Assembly (NCBI GenBank): GCA_025093555.1
Contig: JAIWNF010000018.1
Location: 248,001 to 312,000, forward strand
Length of the DNA: 64,000 nucleotides
Source of the DNA: Circinella umbellata
Lineage: Eukaryota > Mucoromycota > Mucoromycetes > Mucorales > Lichtheimiaceae
Direction of reading: 5' to 3'
How positions within the stretch are numbered: the first letter of the stretch is position 1; every line of letters begins with the position of its first letter. Below the pieces are notes generated by a model. It worked only from the letters and a program-made list of their open reading frames with translations, was not told where the DNA came from and did not search any database. Below are positions 1-9,909 of this stretch, piece by piece. A program made the translations under genes and the position numbers.

Positions 1-364
1 CTCCATTCATTTGTTTGCCAGGACCATAAACTTGTAAACTTGAATGAGCTGTTATATTTATAATACCGAAGAGGAGACACCATAATAGAAGTGGGAAAAT
101 ATTTTGGAAAAACATGGCAAGTATAGCCGATACGAACGACAAATCCGCACCCATATTGCTAACAAAAGAGAATATTTGATTTAGAAGTAGGGACATGGCA
201 CTGGTAAAACTAAGCCAGGAGACGATTCTGTATTGTGATCCAATTCGAACGAGTAACAACATTGATCCACCAATAGCGATGACAGCTAAAATAGCTGTTG
301 GAACATTAAGTCCCAAGTATATATTGACATCATAAAATCTAGGGTATAATATGACATTATACAT
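1..364 (-). CDS. Partial seven-helix membrane protein (N-terminal part, runs off window)
   Basis: An open frame starts at the ATG on 364-362 and stays open to the window edge, giving 121 codons. The protein begins MYNVILYPRF and has hydrophobic helices separated by short loops. It aligns along its whole visible length with the N-terminus of the 319-residue membrane protein at 36,095-37,054; both contain NVPTA(I/L)LA(V/I)IAIGGS and MFFQNIFP. The two are paralogs within a segmental duplication. The C-terminal half is outside the window, so intactness cannot be judged. I do not recognise the family and assign no function. Confidence 0.75.
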   Translation of the reverse strand, partial: MYNVILYPRFYDVNIYLGLNVPTAILAVIAIGGSMLLLVRIGSQYRIVSWLSFTSAMSLLLNQIFSFVSNMGADLSFVSAILAMFFQNIFPLLLWCLLFGIINITAHSSLQVYGPGKQMNG

Positions 365-1985
365 TATTAAAAAACAGAAAAAAAATTTATAATGATAAAA
401 AAATAGGAAAAGTAAAAGAAGTGAGATGTTGATTTGGTTTTTAACTTTTGAATTAACTTAAAAAGGATTCTTATAAATAGATTTTTTTTTCTTTTTATGC
501 GACACAAAAAAAAACCCAACTTTATTTCGATTTACATGAGGCTCAGCACTATTCGCGTATCGGCGAGTATGAACGCTGAGCACAGGTATGGTATATATCA
601 GAAAATAAACTGACTACAATGATTTACGTTAATAAATCATTATTAAATATGGCTGACGCTTCTCATTTTTAAGAATAATAGTCGTATAATTCATTTTACA
701 AAGATACGTTATACAAACAAATGATTCATGAAAACAAAACAAAATATTGCTATGATGAATCCATGTATTTTAATAAAGCAAACCATTAGAACCCCGTTCT
801 AGTTTGGTAGAAAACACAAAAAAAAAGTGACACAAAACTGTCGGTATGTTAAAATTAAACATCTCAAATACATCATATAGGAATTACATTTAACTACAAT
901 GAACATTGAAAAACATTTCACTTTATCTCTTAACAATTAAGTAGTCATCTACAGTATATTGATTCTGAACTCATGATAATAATTGAATTGCTTCATATAA
1001 GCAACTTTCGGATTTTTTTTTCTTATCTATTGACTCTTCATAATATAAAAACATATGAATTAGATAAATTTATGAACATTTTACTGGAAGAATCGAAAAA
1101 AAATAAGGCAAGTGAAGATTCCATGCCTTTATTTCTAATGTCACGTTACACAATGAATGATGTGCTATTATTAGTCCAAGATTTTCTACCACTAATTGAT
1201 GAATTTGACGTAATCAATGTTTTTCTTTCAATACTTTAGTTCATTCTTAATCCAATAAATAAAGATTTACAATTTTATATTAACTGACATGTTGAGGCTG
1301 AATAAATATCAGTCTTGAAGCTTGTCATGACTCCATTCCCATTTGGATCAAGGTCAGTCGTACATGTTTTTCAAATGCTTATATTTTCTTTTGTTGTTGT
1401 CGAGTGGATGGTTATACATAACAGCCTTTTTTGGAATTATAAATATCCATGTATGTTCACATTTAACCTAATGGGTCTATTAGTTCAAGAAGGAAAAATG
1501 CTATCATATTATTAAAAAAGACAGATATATCACTCATATTACTCTATCTAAATTGTACAATAAAATTTTTCAATGCAATAACTAGGCATCCCGAGAAAAG
1601 CAATTGAAACTTCCGTTATTGGAGAAAGGATTGAAAATATAAAAAGAATTGTTTCAGAAAAAAATTATGGTCGGGTACCTACTCCTATATCTACGTACCC
1701 CCCCCCTCCAAAGATTGTACAGACGGTTGAGACTTAATAGTAGAAAAGATTAATACAACTTTATAAAAGATTAAAAAGATTTTGATAGAAAAGTTTCTAT
1801 GAATAGTATGGCACACAATATAGATAAAATACAGTATACCATATATGTTACGATATAATTAACTGTATTGTTGTAAGACCATTGTACGAAGCTATAACCT
1901 ACCATAAGATTGTTGATCGACATGCTTATCGGCGGAATAAAGCATAGACGGTAGCATTTAGTTGAGCACATGGTTAGATATAGAA
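1..1985. repeat. Segmental duplication copy 1 (membrane-gene flank)
   Basis: This stretch aligns in the same order and orientation with about 36,691-38,580. It covers the membrane-protein gene, its upstream region and a shared non-coding block. The copies differ by many substitutions and small indels, so the duplication is not recent. A small open frame at 973-1,239 is broken in the other copy, which argues that it is not a gene. Apart from the partial gene at 1-364, I see no coding sequence in 365-2,527. Confidence 0.75.
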
Positions 1986-2539
1986 ATCTTATTAGAATTG
2001 ATATATTTTATGTAGAATTGTTGATTATTGAGTCTTAGTCGAAGTTTCGCTGAAGTCTCCTTATTACTATTCGAGGTGATGTACTGATGTAGATTGTCCC
2101 GTGCACCCATTTATCTTTTACCCTTTCTTCATATATTTATTTCACGTGATATGATATAGTTCAGAATTACTGTAGTAATTATATTTATATTCAATTTTTT
2201 TTTCTAAATCTGTAACTTCGTACAACAAATAAAGAAAGAATGACAACACAATCTACATCAGTACAAGCCTAAGAGTAATAAATAATATGAGATGTATACG
2301 TTATTTAACCCCTGATATTTTGACGTATATCATATACTAATGAGAAATTGGTGTAACCATCAAGGTCATTTCTCATGTTATGCTCAGAAAAAAAATTGCT
2401 ATTTTAGCCAAATAATCCAAAACTATTAATTTTTTTTGTGGATAATATCACACCACACTGGTGCTAATGAGCAGTAAGAATTAATATACTTCTATATTGT
2501 TTACTTTAGTAGCCTGGTTTCAAGAGTGTAAAATTAATA

Positions 2540-2833
2540 CGTTGAAATTTATTATTTTATTAATGACGAAATTAAATTGAACACGCGCTGATTGCAGCTT
2601 ATTGCTCTCGTCTGTTCACAAAGAGAGGAACTGAAAAACCTGCAGGGATGCAGGGAAAAGGTGTGTTGAAAAACGACAGTACATAGTTAACAAAGAGGGG
2701 GATGAGGTAGGAATCGTCTAAGGTAAAAGAGAAAGTAGTGAAGAAACAATGTCACAGAAACAAAGATGGAGAAGTGGAGCAGGGCAAAAGAAATGCTGAT
2801 ACTTTGTTTAGTTTGTTTGTTTGTTTGTTAGTA

Positions 2834-2864
<31 letters not shown>

Positions 2865-3600
2865 ATTTAAATTGAAAGGGGGTGCAGGTGGTACAAGTGG
2901 TGGTTCAATCCATTGTAGTAATAAATGCCCAAATTGATTTGTTGGTGGTGAAGGGGTGGTGTAATATTCAGGACGGCAAGTACGGTGTAGTTGGTGTAGA
3001 ATGAAGCAGAGTTTTGGCCATATGATTTTCCAATAGACACGTTTTTGGTATGATGTTGGAGGTGTTTTGGGAAGTCGGTTGAGAATAAAAGAAATAGGGT
3101 CGCTGATGTTTTTGGAGATTGATAAAAACGTATGGACCCGATGGCAGGAAATTAAGTGTTGTTTAGATAGACGGGTCGTTTGGTGACAATTAGGACATGG
3201 CAGTTGTTGGTAATTAGTGATCCAACCTAGTCGATAGTGGATACATAAATTACGTTCTGTAGCTGTCATGGGCAGCCATAGAATTGGGTCAATTCCCAAT
3301 TGCTGACGGCATTGATTGAGTAATTTACTGTCCTTGCGTTGGCAGCGTTGTATGTGTGTGCTTTTAATATGTTGTTTGATGGCTGTTTTTAGATCATTGT
3401 TTGTTACCGTGTGGTGGTCTAATTGTGTTGTTGTATCTAGTGATTGCCAAATTTTATTTTTTCTAATGACGGAAGTCCAGGAACGGAGACCTTTTGTTTG
3501 GCGAACCTGAGGTAATAAGGTGGGGAATAACGCATCATCAGGCATATGATATGAACGAAATATAAACTTTGCTTGTAAGGTAGTAACACGATCAACCATA
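2540..3600 (-). mobile_element. LINE unit A: 5'-truncated RT unit with shared 3' tail
   Basis: In minus orientation the unit runs from the C-terminal part of ORF2 (2,859-3,599) through an A-tract (about 2,831-2,860) into a 290-nt tail ending ...AAATTTCAACG at 2,540. It is nearly identical to the 3' part of unit C (about 6,680-7,756), giving about 1 kb inverted repeats around the cluster. It is flanked on both sides by GTAAAATTAATA, a 12-bp target duplication. The element end is a fixed sequence and not poly(A). Units of this kind depend on a full-length RT elsewhere in the genome. Confidence 0.8.
2859..3599 (-). pseudogene. LINE ORF2 C-terminal fragment (zinc-knuckle region)
   Basis: This is a 246-residue open frame almost identical to residues after MVDRVTTLQ in unit C (one clear difference, D for N near residue 92). 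It lacks all reverse-transcriptase motifs. It contains the region typical of the LINE ORF2 C-terminus, with a Cys/His cluster C-P-N-C...H..SC..(V)H that resembles the CCHC motif of many non-LTR elements. The start codon is only where the truncation falls, so this is the residue of a 5'-truncated insertion and not a functional gene. Confidence 0.75.
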
Positions 3601-3612
3601 GTAAAATTAATA

Positions 3613-5458
3613 CGTTGAAATTATAAGTTTTTATTATTATGACGAAATTAATTGAGCACACGCTGATTTCAGCTTCTTGCTCTCGTCAGTTCAGAAGGCT
3701 AGGACATGAAAAACCTGAGTTGAGACAGGAAAAAGGTCAAGGGATCAGATTTGAGTTACAAGAATAATCGAAATAGTTGTGTGCTATTTAGGTGTGGTGA
3801 GAAGAGAGGGTTACTACTATTAAGTGGAATAGAAGGAACAATAAAGTAGAACTTTATAGTATGACGAACAGAGATGGTTTTTTTTTTTTTTTTTTTTTTT
3901 GTAGTATAATTATATAATATGGAACGAAATGAAATGAAATAGGAATAGAGGAGAGGGCATATATTTTATGGACTACTATTACCAATTAGATCTAGATCTT
4001 GGTCTTCTTCTTCATTGTTATCAAAATGAGAAGTAAGTTGTTCTCCATTTAATATGGTGGTTAGGTCTGAGTCATCAATGAAATTCTTTTGGTAGAAGTC
4101 GCGGGCAACTGCAAACCGGACAGGTTTACGTATATAGTTAAGAGATCGGATTATACGGCGGTTGACATGTTCAACAGCAAGCATTGCACGTTCATCTTCT
4201 GGTAGATTTACCAGTTTGGGATCTCGAATATTGTCTGGATCAAAAGGATCATATGTATCGTGTGGGTAAAGAGAGCGTTTTGCCATGACGTCCATGAGTT
4301 CTTGTCGGTAATCATTGTGTATAAGAAAGCCAATAATATTACGATCAGGGTAGTGGATGTCAAGAATACGATTGTTTTCAATTTCAAGACGTCGTAGATC
4401 TCGTCTAGTTTCGGATATGGGCTTGCGTCCTTTGTGTGGAAAATAAATATAGTCAAAACCTTGGGTTTTAGAAGGTAGCATAAAAGCTCTGGCTGCAGCT
4501 TGTTGGCGTCGTTCTATGATTGCAGGAGAAAGTCGGGGTCGTCGGGTTTGTTTTTTTAATTTGTGTAATCGTGATACATCGTGCCAAGGATTATTGGTTG
4601 GTTTGTTGGTATTGTGTACGGTTTTTGGTTGTGCAGAGTCATTAGTTAAGGTATTTTCTTTTAATTGTTGTTGCAGTTGTGTTACTGTGGTTTCCAATTT
4701 GTGAATTTGTGATTTGGCTGCTGACAGTTGTTGGTTTCGTTGCTCAAGTTGTGTGAGAAGTGGAAGCAGCTCGTTTATATGTTGTTGTTGGCGTTTTTGT
4801 TCTTGTTGTAACGAGTCAATAGTTTTCATCATGGATGTTAAAAATTCAGGCATTGCTTGATGGTGTTCAAATGCGGTATCAGCAAATCTTTCCATGAGGG
4901 GTTGTGTTATGTAATTATGCGTTGGTGTCGGGGCTACTTCGTTGTACTGCGATGGGATGTGTGTTCCATATGTACGTGTTTGAGGGGCAACAGAGGATTC
5001 ACTACTTTCTGTAGTATCACTATTGTCATTGTCGTCATGATCAGATGAGATAGCTGTTAAGGCTGCTAAGATATGATTTACGTTATTGACTTTACCACAC
5101 TTCTTACATAAGAAGCGAGGATATGGAAGGGGAGAAGTTTTGGTTTTAACTGTGCCTTGGCGGCTGAGTTGATCTTGTATTTTGCAGGAGTAGCACTGGA
5201 TAACATCACGATGATGATCGAAGCGTTCATTAAGTGTATGAAGTTGGGTTTTCGTAAGGTGGATGAGGGACCGTTGAGTAAGTTGTTCTGATGTTAGCAG
5301 AGGTAGCGCCGACCTTGCACGCTGTTGTGAGTTACTCACTGACATGTGCTGATTGTTGTATAAAATATAAAGTGTTGGTTGTCTTGTTTGTCTCGATGTG
5401 TATCAGTTATGTGATTGGTCAGTTTTTTCAAAAAGTGATGAAAAACGGAAAAAGCCTC
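3613..5458 (-). mobile_element. LINE unit B: ORF1-only unit with intact 5' and 3' ends
   Basis: In minus orientation the unit has a 113-nt leader starting GAGGCTTTTTCCG, an ORF1 (5,345-3,966), an A-tract at about 3,879-3,900 and a 265-nt tail ending ...TTTCAACG. The tail shares with the other units the blocks TTGCTCTCGTC and GCTGATTTCAGC and the CCTG..CAGG hairpin. The leader resembles the first bases of unit D (CTTTTTCCG, then CACTTTTT(TT)GAAAA), which suggests that both are complete at the 5' end and do not carry ORF2. Flanked by exact 12-bp duplications of GTAAAATTAATA. Confidence 0.75.
3966..5345 (-). CDS. LINE ORF1-like protein (coiled coil, zinc-ribbon-like Cys pairs)
   Basis: An intact 459-residue frame starting MSVSNSQQRARS. 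Two Cys pairs lie near residues 50-83 (CYSC...CKKC), possibly a zinc-binding site. A Gln-rich segment around residues 175-235 with heptad-like spacing suggests a coiled coil. A basic region follows, then a conserved block RRDLRRLEIENNRILDIHYP that reappears in unit D (RKLLRHLNINTLRILDISFP). The C-terminus is acidic. By analogy with LINE ORF1 proteins it is probably an RNA-binding, multimerising component of the retrotransposition particle; that role is inferred. It sits alone, without ORF2, in a unit bounded by target duplications. Base use resembles its LINE neighbours. Confidence 0.65.
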   Translation of the reverse strand: MSVSNSQQRARSALPLLTSEQLTQRSLIHLTKTQLHTLNERFDHHRDVIQCYSCKIQDQLSRQGTVKTKTSPLPYPRFLCKKCGKVNNVNHILAALTAISSDHDDNDNSDTTESSESSVAPQTRTYGTHIPSQYNEVAPTPTHNYITQPLMERFADTAFEHHQAMPEFLTSMMKTIDSLQQEQKRQQQHINELLPLLTQLEQRNQQLSAAKSQIHKLETTVTQLQQQLKENTLTNDSAQPKTVHNTNKPTNNPWHDVSRLHKLKKQTRRPRLSPAIIERRQQAAARAFMLPSKTQGFDYIYFPHKGRKPISETRRDLRRLEIENNRILDIHYPDRNIIGFLIHNDYRQELMDVMAKRSLYPHDTYDPFDPDNIRDPKLVNLPEDERAMLAVEHVNRRIIRSLNYIRKPVRFAVARDFYQKNFIDDSDLTTILNGEQLTSHFDNNEEEDQDLDLIGNSSP

Positions 5459-5470
5459 GTAAAATTAATA

Positions 5471-5838
5471 CAGTCGAACCCCGCTTTTTGCACTCCCGAT
5501 TTTTGCACACCCCCGCTTTTTGCACACCTTTTGACCAAAATCCCACTTTTTACTTAATAAAATTGCACAATCCCCGCTTTTTGCACTTTGCACACCTTCA
5601 GAAGGACTGTGCAAAATCCCACTTATATGTTCACTTATGCTGAGATGAAATGTGACCAGTAATATTAGACCATTTTTATAGTTAGCAACTTTGCACATCT
5701 GTCAGTACACTAATATAGTGGTCAGGTTAACGGCTATTCTATTTTCCTTCTGTTTTTCACCCCCGATTTTTGCACACCCCCGCTTTTTGCACACCTCTTG
5801 GCCTAAATCCCACCTGTGCAAAAAGCGGGGTTCGACTG
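5471..5838. mobile_element. Pogo-like MITE, 368 bp, TA target duplication
   Basis: Terminal inverted repeats begin CAGTCGAACCCCGCTTTTTG on both strands, followed by CAC. The ends are flanked by TA (5,469-5,470 and 5,839-5,840). Internal copies of CCCGCTTTTTGCACACC occur near both ends. There is no coding sequence. A CAGT-type terminus and TA target duplication fit the pogo branch of Tc1/mariner; no matching transposase is visible in the window. The empty site (23,041-23,062) confirms the TA insertion point. Confidence 0.8.
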
Positions 5839-5850
5839 TAACAGTGATTA

Positions 5851-7422
5851 ATAATTGGTCTGGATGTCTCCAAAGCTTATGATACAGTACATCGAGATAC
5901 TATATGGCGTACTCTCGAACCACATATACCTCGGTTATTACTTTTATTACTCAAAAATCTATTTGATCAGGTTTCAATTGAAGTATTACTCTCCGATCAA
6001 ATTTCACGTCAATTCCATCCACATACTGGAGTTCTACAAGGATCAGTATTGTCCCCAATTCTCTACTCTCATTATATCAACTCTTTACCAACTCTTTTAC
6101 GTACTGTCGAAGCCCAAGTTCTTCCATCACGTAGCCTAAAATTCAACAACCTCTTTATTAACAGTCTACTCTACGCAGATGATGTGGCTCTTATTGGCAC
6201 ATGGGATACTATACCCTTATTACTGAAAGCATGTGAAGAACATAGTATTAAATTAGGTTATAGATGGAACCCCACGAAATGCATTTATATGTCCATGACT
6301 GATCCACCTCCGAATCAACTACCACAGCTATATGGAGTCAACCTACAACGAGCAACTAAATTCACATATCTTGGTGTCCCCTTTACTCCAGATGGATGTA
6401 TCAACACTAATGAACTTATTGATCGAAATACTACTGCTGCAGTTTCAGCAATGAATATTATGGCGTCAATTGGTGTGCGCGCACGATGTCTTGGTAAATT
6501 ACTCAGTACTCGTCTTTACCGATAATTTATCCGACCCAAGATGGAATATGGTCTGGCCATTGCAAAACTCAATAGAGATGATTACAATATTCTCTAAGAA
6601 ACCCAAAATACTTGCCTCCGAAAAATATATGGTACCAAGACTAACCACTCGATGGCCATTATTCACCATCTAGCAAATATTGAATTTATGGTTGATCGTG
6701 TTACTACCTTACAAGCAAAGTTTATATTTCGTTCATATCATATGCCTGATGATGCGTTATTCCCCACCTTATTACCTCAGGTTCGCCAAACAAAAGGTCT
6801 CCGTTCCTGGACTTCCGTTATTAGAAAAAATAAAATTTGGCAATCACTAGATACAACAACACAATTAGACCACCACACGGTAACAAACAATGATCTAAAA
6901 ACAGCCATCAAACAACATATTAAAAGCACACACATACAACGCTGCCAACGCAAGAACAGTAAATTACTCAATCAATGCCGTCAGCAATTGGGAATTGACC
7001 CAATTCTATGGCTGCCCATGACAGCTACAGAACGTAATTTATGTATCCACTATCGACTAGGTTGGATCACTAATTACCAACAACTGCCATGTCCTAATTG
7101 TCACCAAACGACCCGTCTATCTAAACAACACTTAATTTCCTGCCATCGGGTCCATACGTTTTTATCAATCTCCAAAAACATCAGCGACCCTATTTCTTTT
7201 ATTCTCAACCGACTTCCCAAAACACCTCCAACATCATACCAAAAACGTGTCTATTGGAAAATCATATGGCCAAAACTCTGCTTCATTCTACACCAACTAC
7301 ACCGTACTTGCCGTCCTGAATATTACACCACCCCTTCACCACCAACAAATCAATTTGGGCATTTATTACTACAATGGATTGAACCACCACTTGTACCACC
7401 TGCACCCTCTTTCAATTTAAAT

Positions 7423-7428
<6 letters not shown>
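5851..7428 (+). pseudogene. Non-LTR reverse transcriptase fragment (ORF2), two nonsense codons
   Basis: One reading frame carries successive RT motifs: D-V-S-K-A-Y-D (start of the palm), HTGVLQGSVLSPILY (residues about 65-80), then YADDVAL with the catalytic Asp pair at about 6,174-6,194, then TYLGVPF. It is followed by the IRPKMEYG block, MVDRVTTLQ, and a C-terminal C-P-N-C...H....C cluster. The frame is broken by TAA at about 6,523 and again near 6,595. In both places CAA (Gln) would restore the usual residue. The endonuclease domain and most of the RT fingers are absent through 5' truncation. Confidence 0.8.
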
Positions 7429-7455
<27 letters not shown>

Positions 7456-7756
7456 CACTAACAAACAAACAAACAAACAAACAAACTAAACAACGTATCA
7501 GCATTTCTTTTGCCCTGCTCCACTTCTCCATCTTTCTTTCTGTGACATTGTATCTTCACTACTTTCTCTTTTACCTTAGACGATTCTCACCTCACCCCCC
7601 TCATTGTTAACTATGTACTGTCGTTTTCAACACACCTTTTCCCTGCATCCCTGCCGGTTTTTCAGTTCCTCTCTTTGTGAACAGACGAGAGCAATAAGCT
7701 GCAATCAGCGCGTGTTCAATTTAATTTCGTCATTAATAAAATAATAAATTTCAACG
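5851..7756 (+). mobile_element. LINE unit C: 5'-truncated reverse transcriptase unit
   Basis: The unit begins abruptly inside the RT domain (I-G-L-D-V-S-K-A-Y-D), runs through the ORF2 C-terminus to 7,428, then an A-tract (about 7,428-7,455), an (AAAC)n stretch and the shared tail ending ...AAATTTCAACG. TAACAGTGATTA flanks both sides (5,839-5,850 and 7,757-7,768). It is oriented away from the MITE, like the other three units. Confidence 0.8.
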
Positions 7757-7768
7757 TAACAGTGATTA

Positions 7769-8985
7769 ACCTTTTTCCGCTTTTAAAACACTTTTTTTGA
7801 AAAGTGTTTAGCATACAGCCAGAACCATTACGAAACCCTACCGCAAACCTACCACAGAGGAAGTTCGGAAGGCAGCAGATTCGTTCCGTCTGTCCCCTAA
7901 GGATCTTCTTCGCCAGGCCAAAGATAATGAACAATACTACCGTCAGCAATTTGCTCGTGTTAACAAGCTCTGTGAATCCTTGCGAGCCAAAGTCAAGGAA
8001 CTTGAAACAGCTCTCGAGAAAAAAACAACTCAACCACCACCATTTTTGAGCACTCATTCCGTGTTCTCAATGTCCCTCTCACCCATGTCAACTACTTTGG
8101 ACAGACCAAAAACCACTTTGCCACAAACCTCATTGACATTGTCACCATAACCGACATCGTCAAAGTCACCACCAACCAAATCTCACCAAAAGCAACCAAC
8201 AATCAATCATGAAGCAACCCCACTATCAGCAAATAGTAAAAATACTACTACTAATCCGACTGTAACAACACCCTCAAAACCTACAGAGCGTATCAAACAG
8301 GCTCGTCCTGCACCAACTACTTCTATTAGTCCTACCACTCACGAACCACCCAACAAAAAACTTCGACAAGTAATCGATAGTAACCCCGCCAGCATAAATA
8401 CTATATGTGTAACCAACACTACTGCCAGTAATTTTTTCCAATTTCCTACTACCCAACCAAAATTCAACTACGTCCATATTCCATGTCAACAACGTACCAC
8501 AAGACAGGAAACACGCAAACTACTTCGCCACTTGAACATCAATACCTTACGTATTTTAGATATCTCTTTCCCTGGTAGAAACATTATCGGTCTACTAGTA
8601 CACCGCCACTACTTACCAGAAATCATATCCATTATGCAAATTGCCAAGATTCCCGTTCTTAAAGATTTTGACCCTACTCACCCGGATAACCTTAAAGATC
8701 CAAAGTATAAAAACTGTTCCGCTCCCGAACGAGAAACTATTTCCAAGCAATGTCATCGAACTCGATGCCTGCGCGCCATTGCAACGCAACCTTTTACCCT
8801 AATTGGTAAAATAGCAAGTTTTTTCAATTCCCAGGGATGGATCAATCAAGCAGACTATGATCATATCATATCAGGTCCTCGTCAACTGTAACCAACACTA
8901 AAGATTCAAATTCTATAGTACCAAAGCCCCATCAGCTTTGAATCTACAGCACTAAAAAAAAAAAAAATCATTTATTATTTAAAAA

Positions 8986-9035
<50 letters not shown>

Positions 9036-9305
9036 AAGTGACTCTCGCTCTTTTCTCCAACATCACAATTTACCAACCCTTCCATTTAGCATAGATGTTC
9101 TCAACCTGCTCTTAGTTACTATAACCGAACCATATTTTCCTTCTTTTATTTTTGTGTTCCCATTTACTGATGTTGCAACCTCCACATTTTTCCTGCTGCC
9201 CCGCAGGTTTTTCAGTACCCCTCTTTGTGAGCTGACGAGAGCAAGAAGCTGAATCAGCGTGTGCTCAATTAATTTCGTCTTTAATAAAATATATAAATTT
9301 CAACG
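7769..9305 (+). mobile_element. LINE unit D: second ORF1-type unit with shared tail
   Basis: Starts ACCTTTTTCCGC, similar to the 5' start of unit B, so it is probably complete at that end. It contains an ORF1-like frame (7,830-8,891), a long A-rich tract (about 8,955-9,033) and the shared tail (CCGCAGG hairpin, GACGAGAGCAAGAAGCTGA, ...TTTCAACG). Flanked by TAACAGTGATTA at 7,757-7,768 and 9,306-9,317. Confidence 0.75.
7830..8891 (+). pseudogene. LINE ORF1-like gene, broken by one stop and lacking an ATG
   Basis: The frame reads from about 7,830 (ACG AAA CCC, where an ATG may have been lost) to the stop at 8,889-8,891. A predicted coiled-coil stretch near the start reads KDLLRQAKDNEQYYRQQF. 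A Pro/Thr/Ser-rich linker and a C-terminal block RILDISFPGRNIIGLLVH align with unit B. A single TAA at 8,148-8,150 interrupts the frame; CAA would give Gln. The N-terminus differs from unit B, so units B and D are related but distinct ORF1 lineages. Confidence 0.7.
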
Positions 9306-9909
9306 TAACAGTGATTATCATTCAGAAGAAGTGATTGTTTAGGTATATAGAAAAAAATAATCGAACAATTTCTTAATGAAGTTCATTTAGTAAATGAAAT
9401 TCTACTGTTAATATCACAAGATTATTGGCTATGGAGTTTGGTGCTGGATTACTACAGTTGTAAACCAAAGAGAAACCAATCGAACAGGTAGAACTACTCA
9501 TTTTTTAAAGCTACGTTATATCATATAAAACATGGCTTTTTTTCTATATACTTACAGCTTTTAACCATCTTCAATAAAGCATCGGGTTTTGCTTACGAAT
9601 TGATATCATATGCTTTACATATTTTTTTTTGGGCAACATAAACAATAAACTTTTGCTTCTAGCCAAAAAAAAATAACATACGTATAAAAAAAGTCATTTA
9701 TACAAAATCATATCCAGAAACGTTGTCATTATTATGTCTAGCAAGAAGAAAGAGAAAAAAAGAAGTACTATTTGTATAGGTGTAATACATTCCATTTTTT
9801 TATTGTTAAAATAAATATAATATAAAGCTACTATAAAGGAGTACGATACTGCTACTTTGATGTATGATTGAAGTTATACGATTATTCCTGATATCGATGT
9901 TAGTTATAA

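Larger units (their letters stand above)
2540..9305. mobile_element. Composite insertion: pogo-like MITE flanked by four tail-out LINE units
   Basis: The cluster interrupts a sequence that is intact in the second duplicate at 23,041-23,062. To the left of every minus-strand unit stands GTAAAATTAATA (2,528-2,539, 3,601-3,612, and 5,459-5,470 next to the MITE). To the right of the MITE and of every plus-strand unit stands TAACAGTGATTA (5,839-5,850, 7,757-7,768, 9,306-9,317). The layout is: LINE A (-), LINE B (-), MITE, LINE C (+), LINE D (+). The simplest history is a MITE insertion at a TA, followed by four independent target-primed insertions, each with a 12-bp target duplication. All of them postdate the segmental duplication. 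Confidence 0.85.

Noticed and set aside
973..1239. 88-codon plus-strand frame with AT-rich hydrophobic protein
   Set aside because: The corresponding place in the duplicate (about 37,577-37,803) has stops and deletions, and nothing recognisable is encoded.
2831..3900. Long poly-T tracts as terminators or replication features
   Set aside because: They are the A-tracts of minus-strand retroelement units.
2540..9305. Reading the 1-kb inverted repeats as terminal repeats of a giant DNA transposon
   Set aside because: The ends are the 3' tails of oppositely oriented LINE units. Internal junctions and 12-bp duplications show separate insertions.
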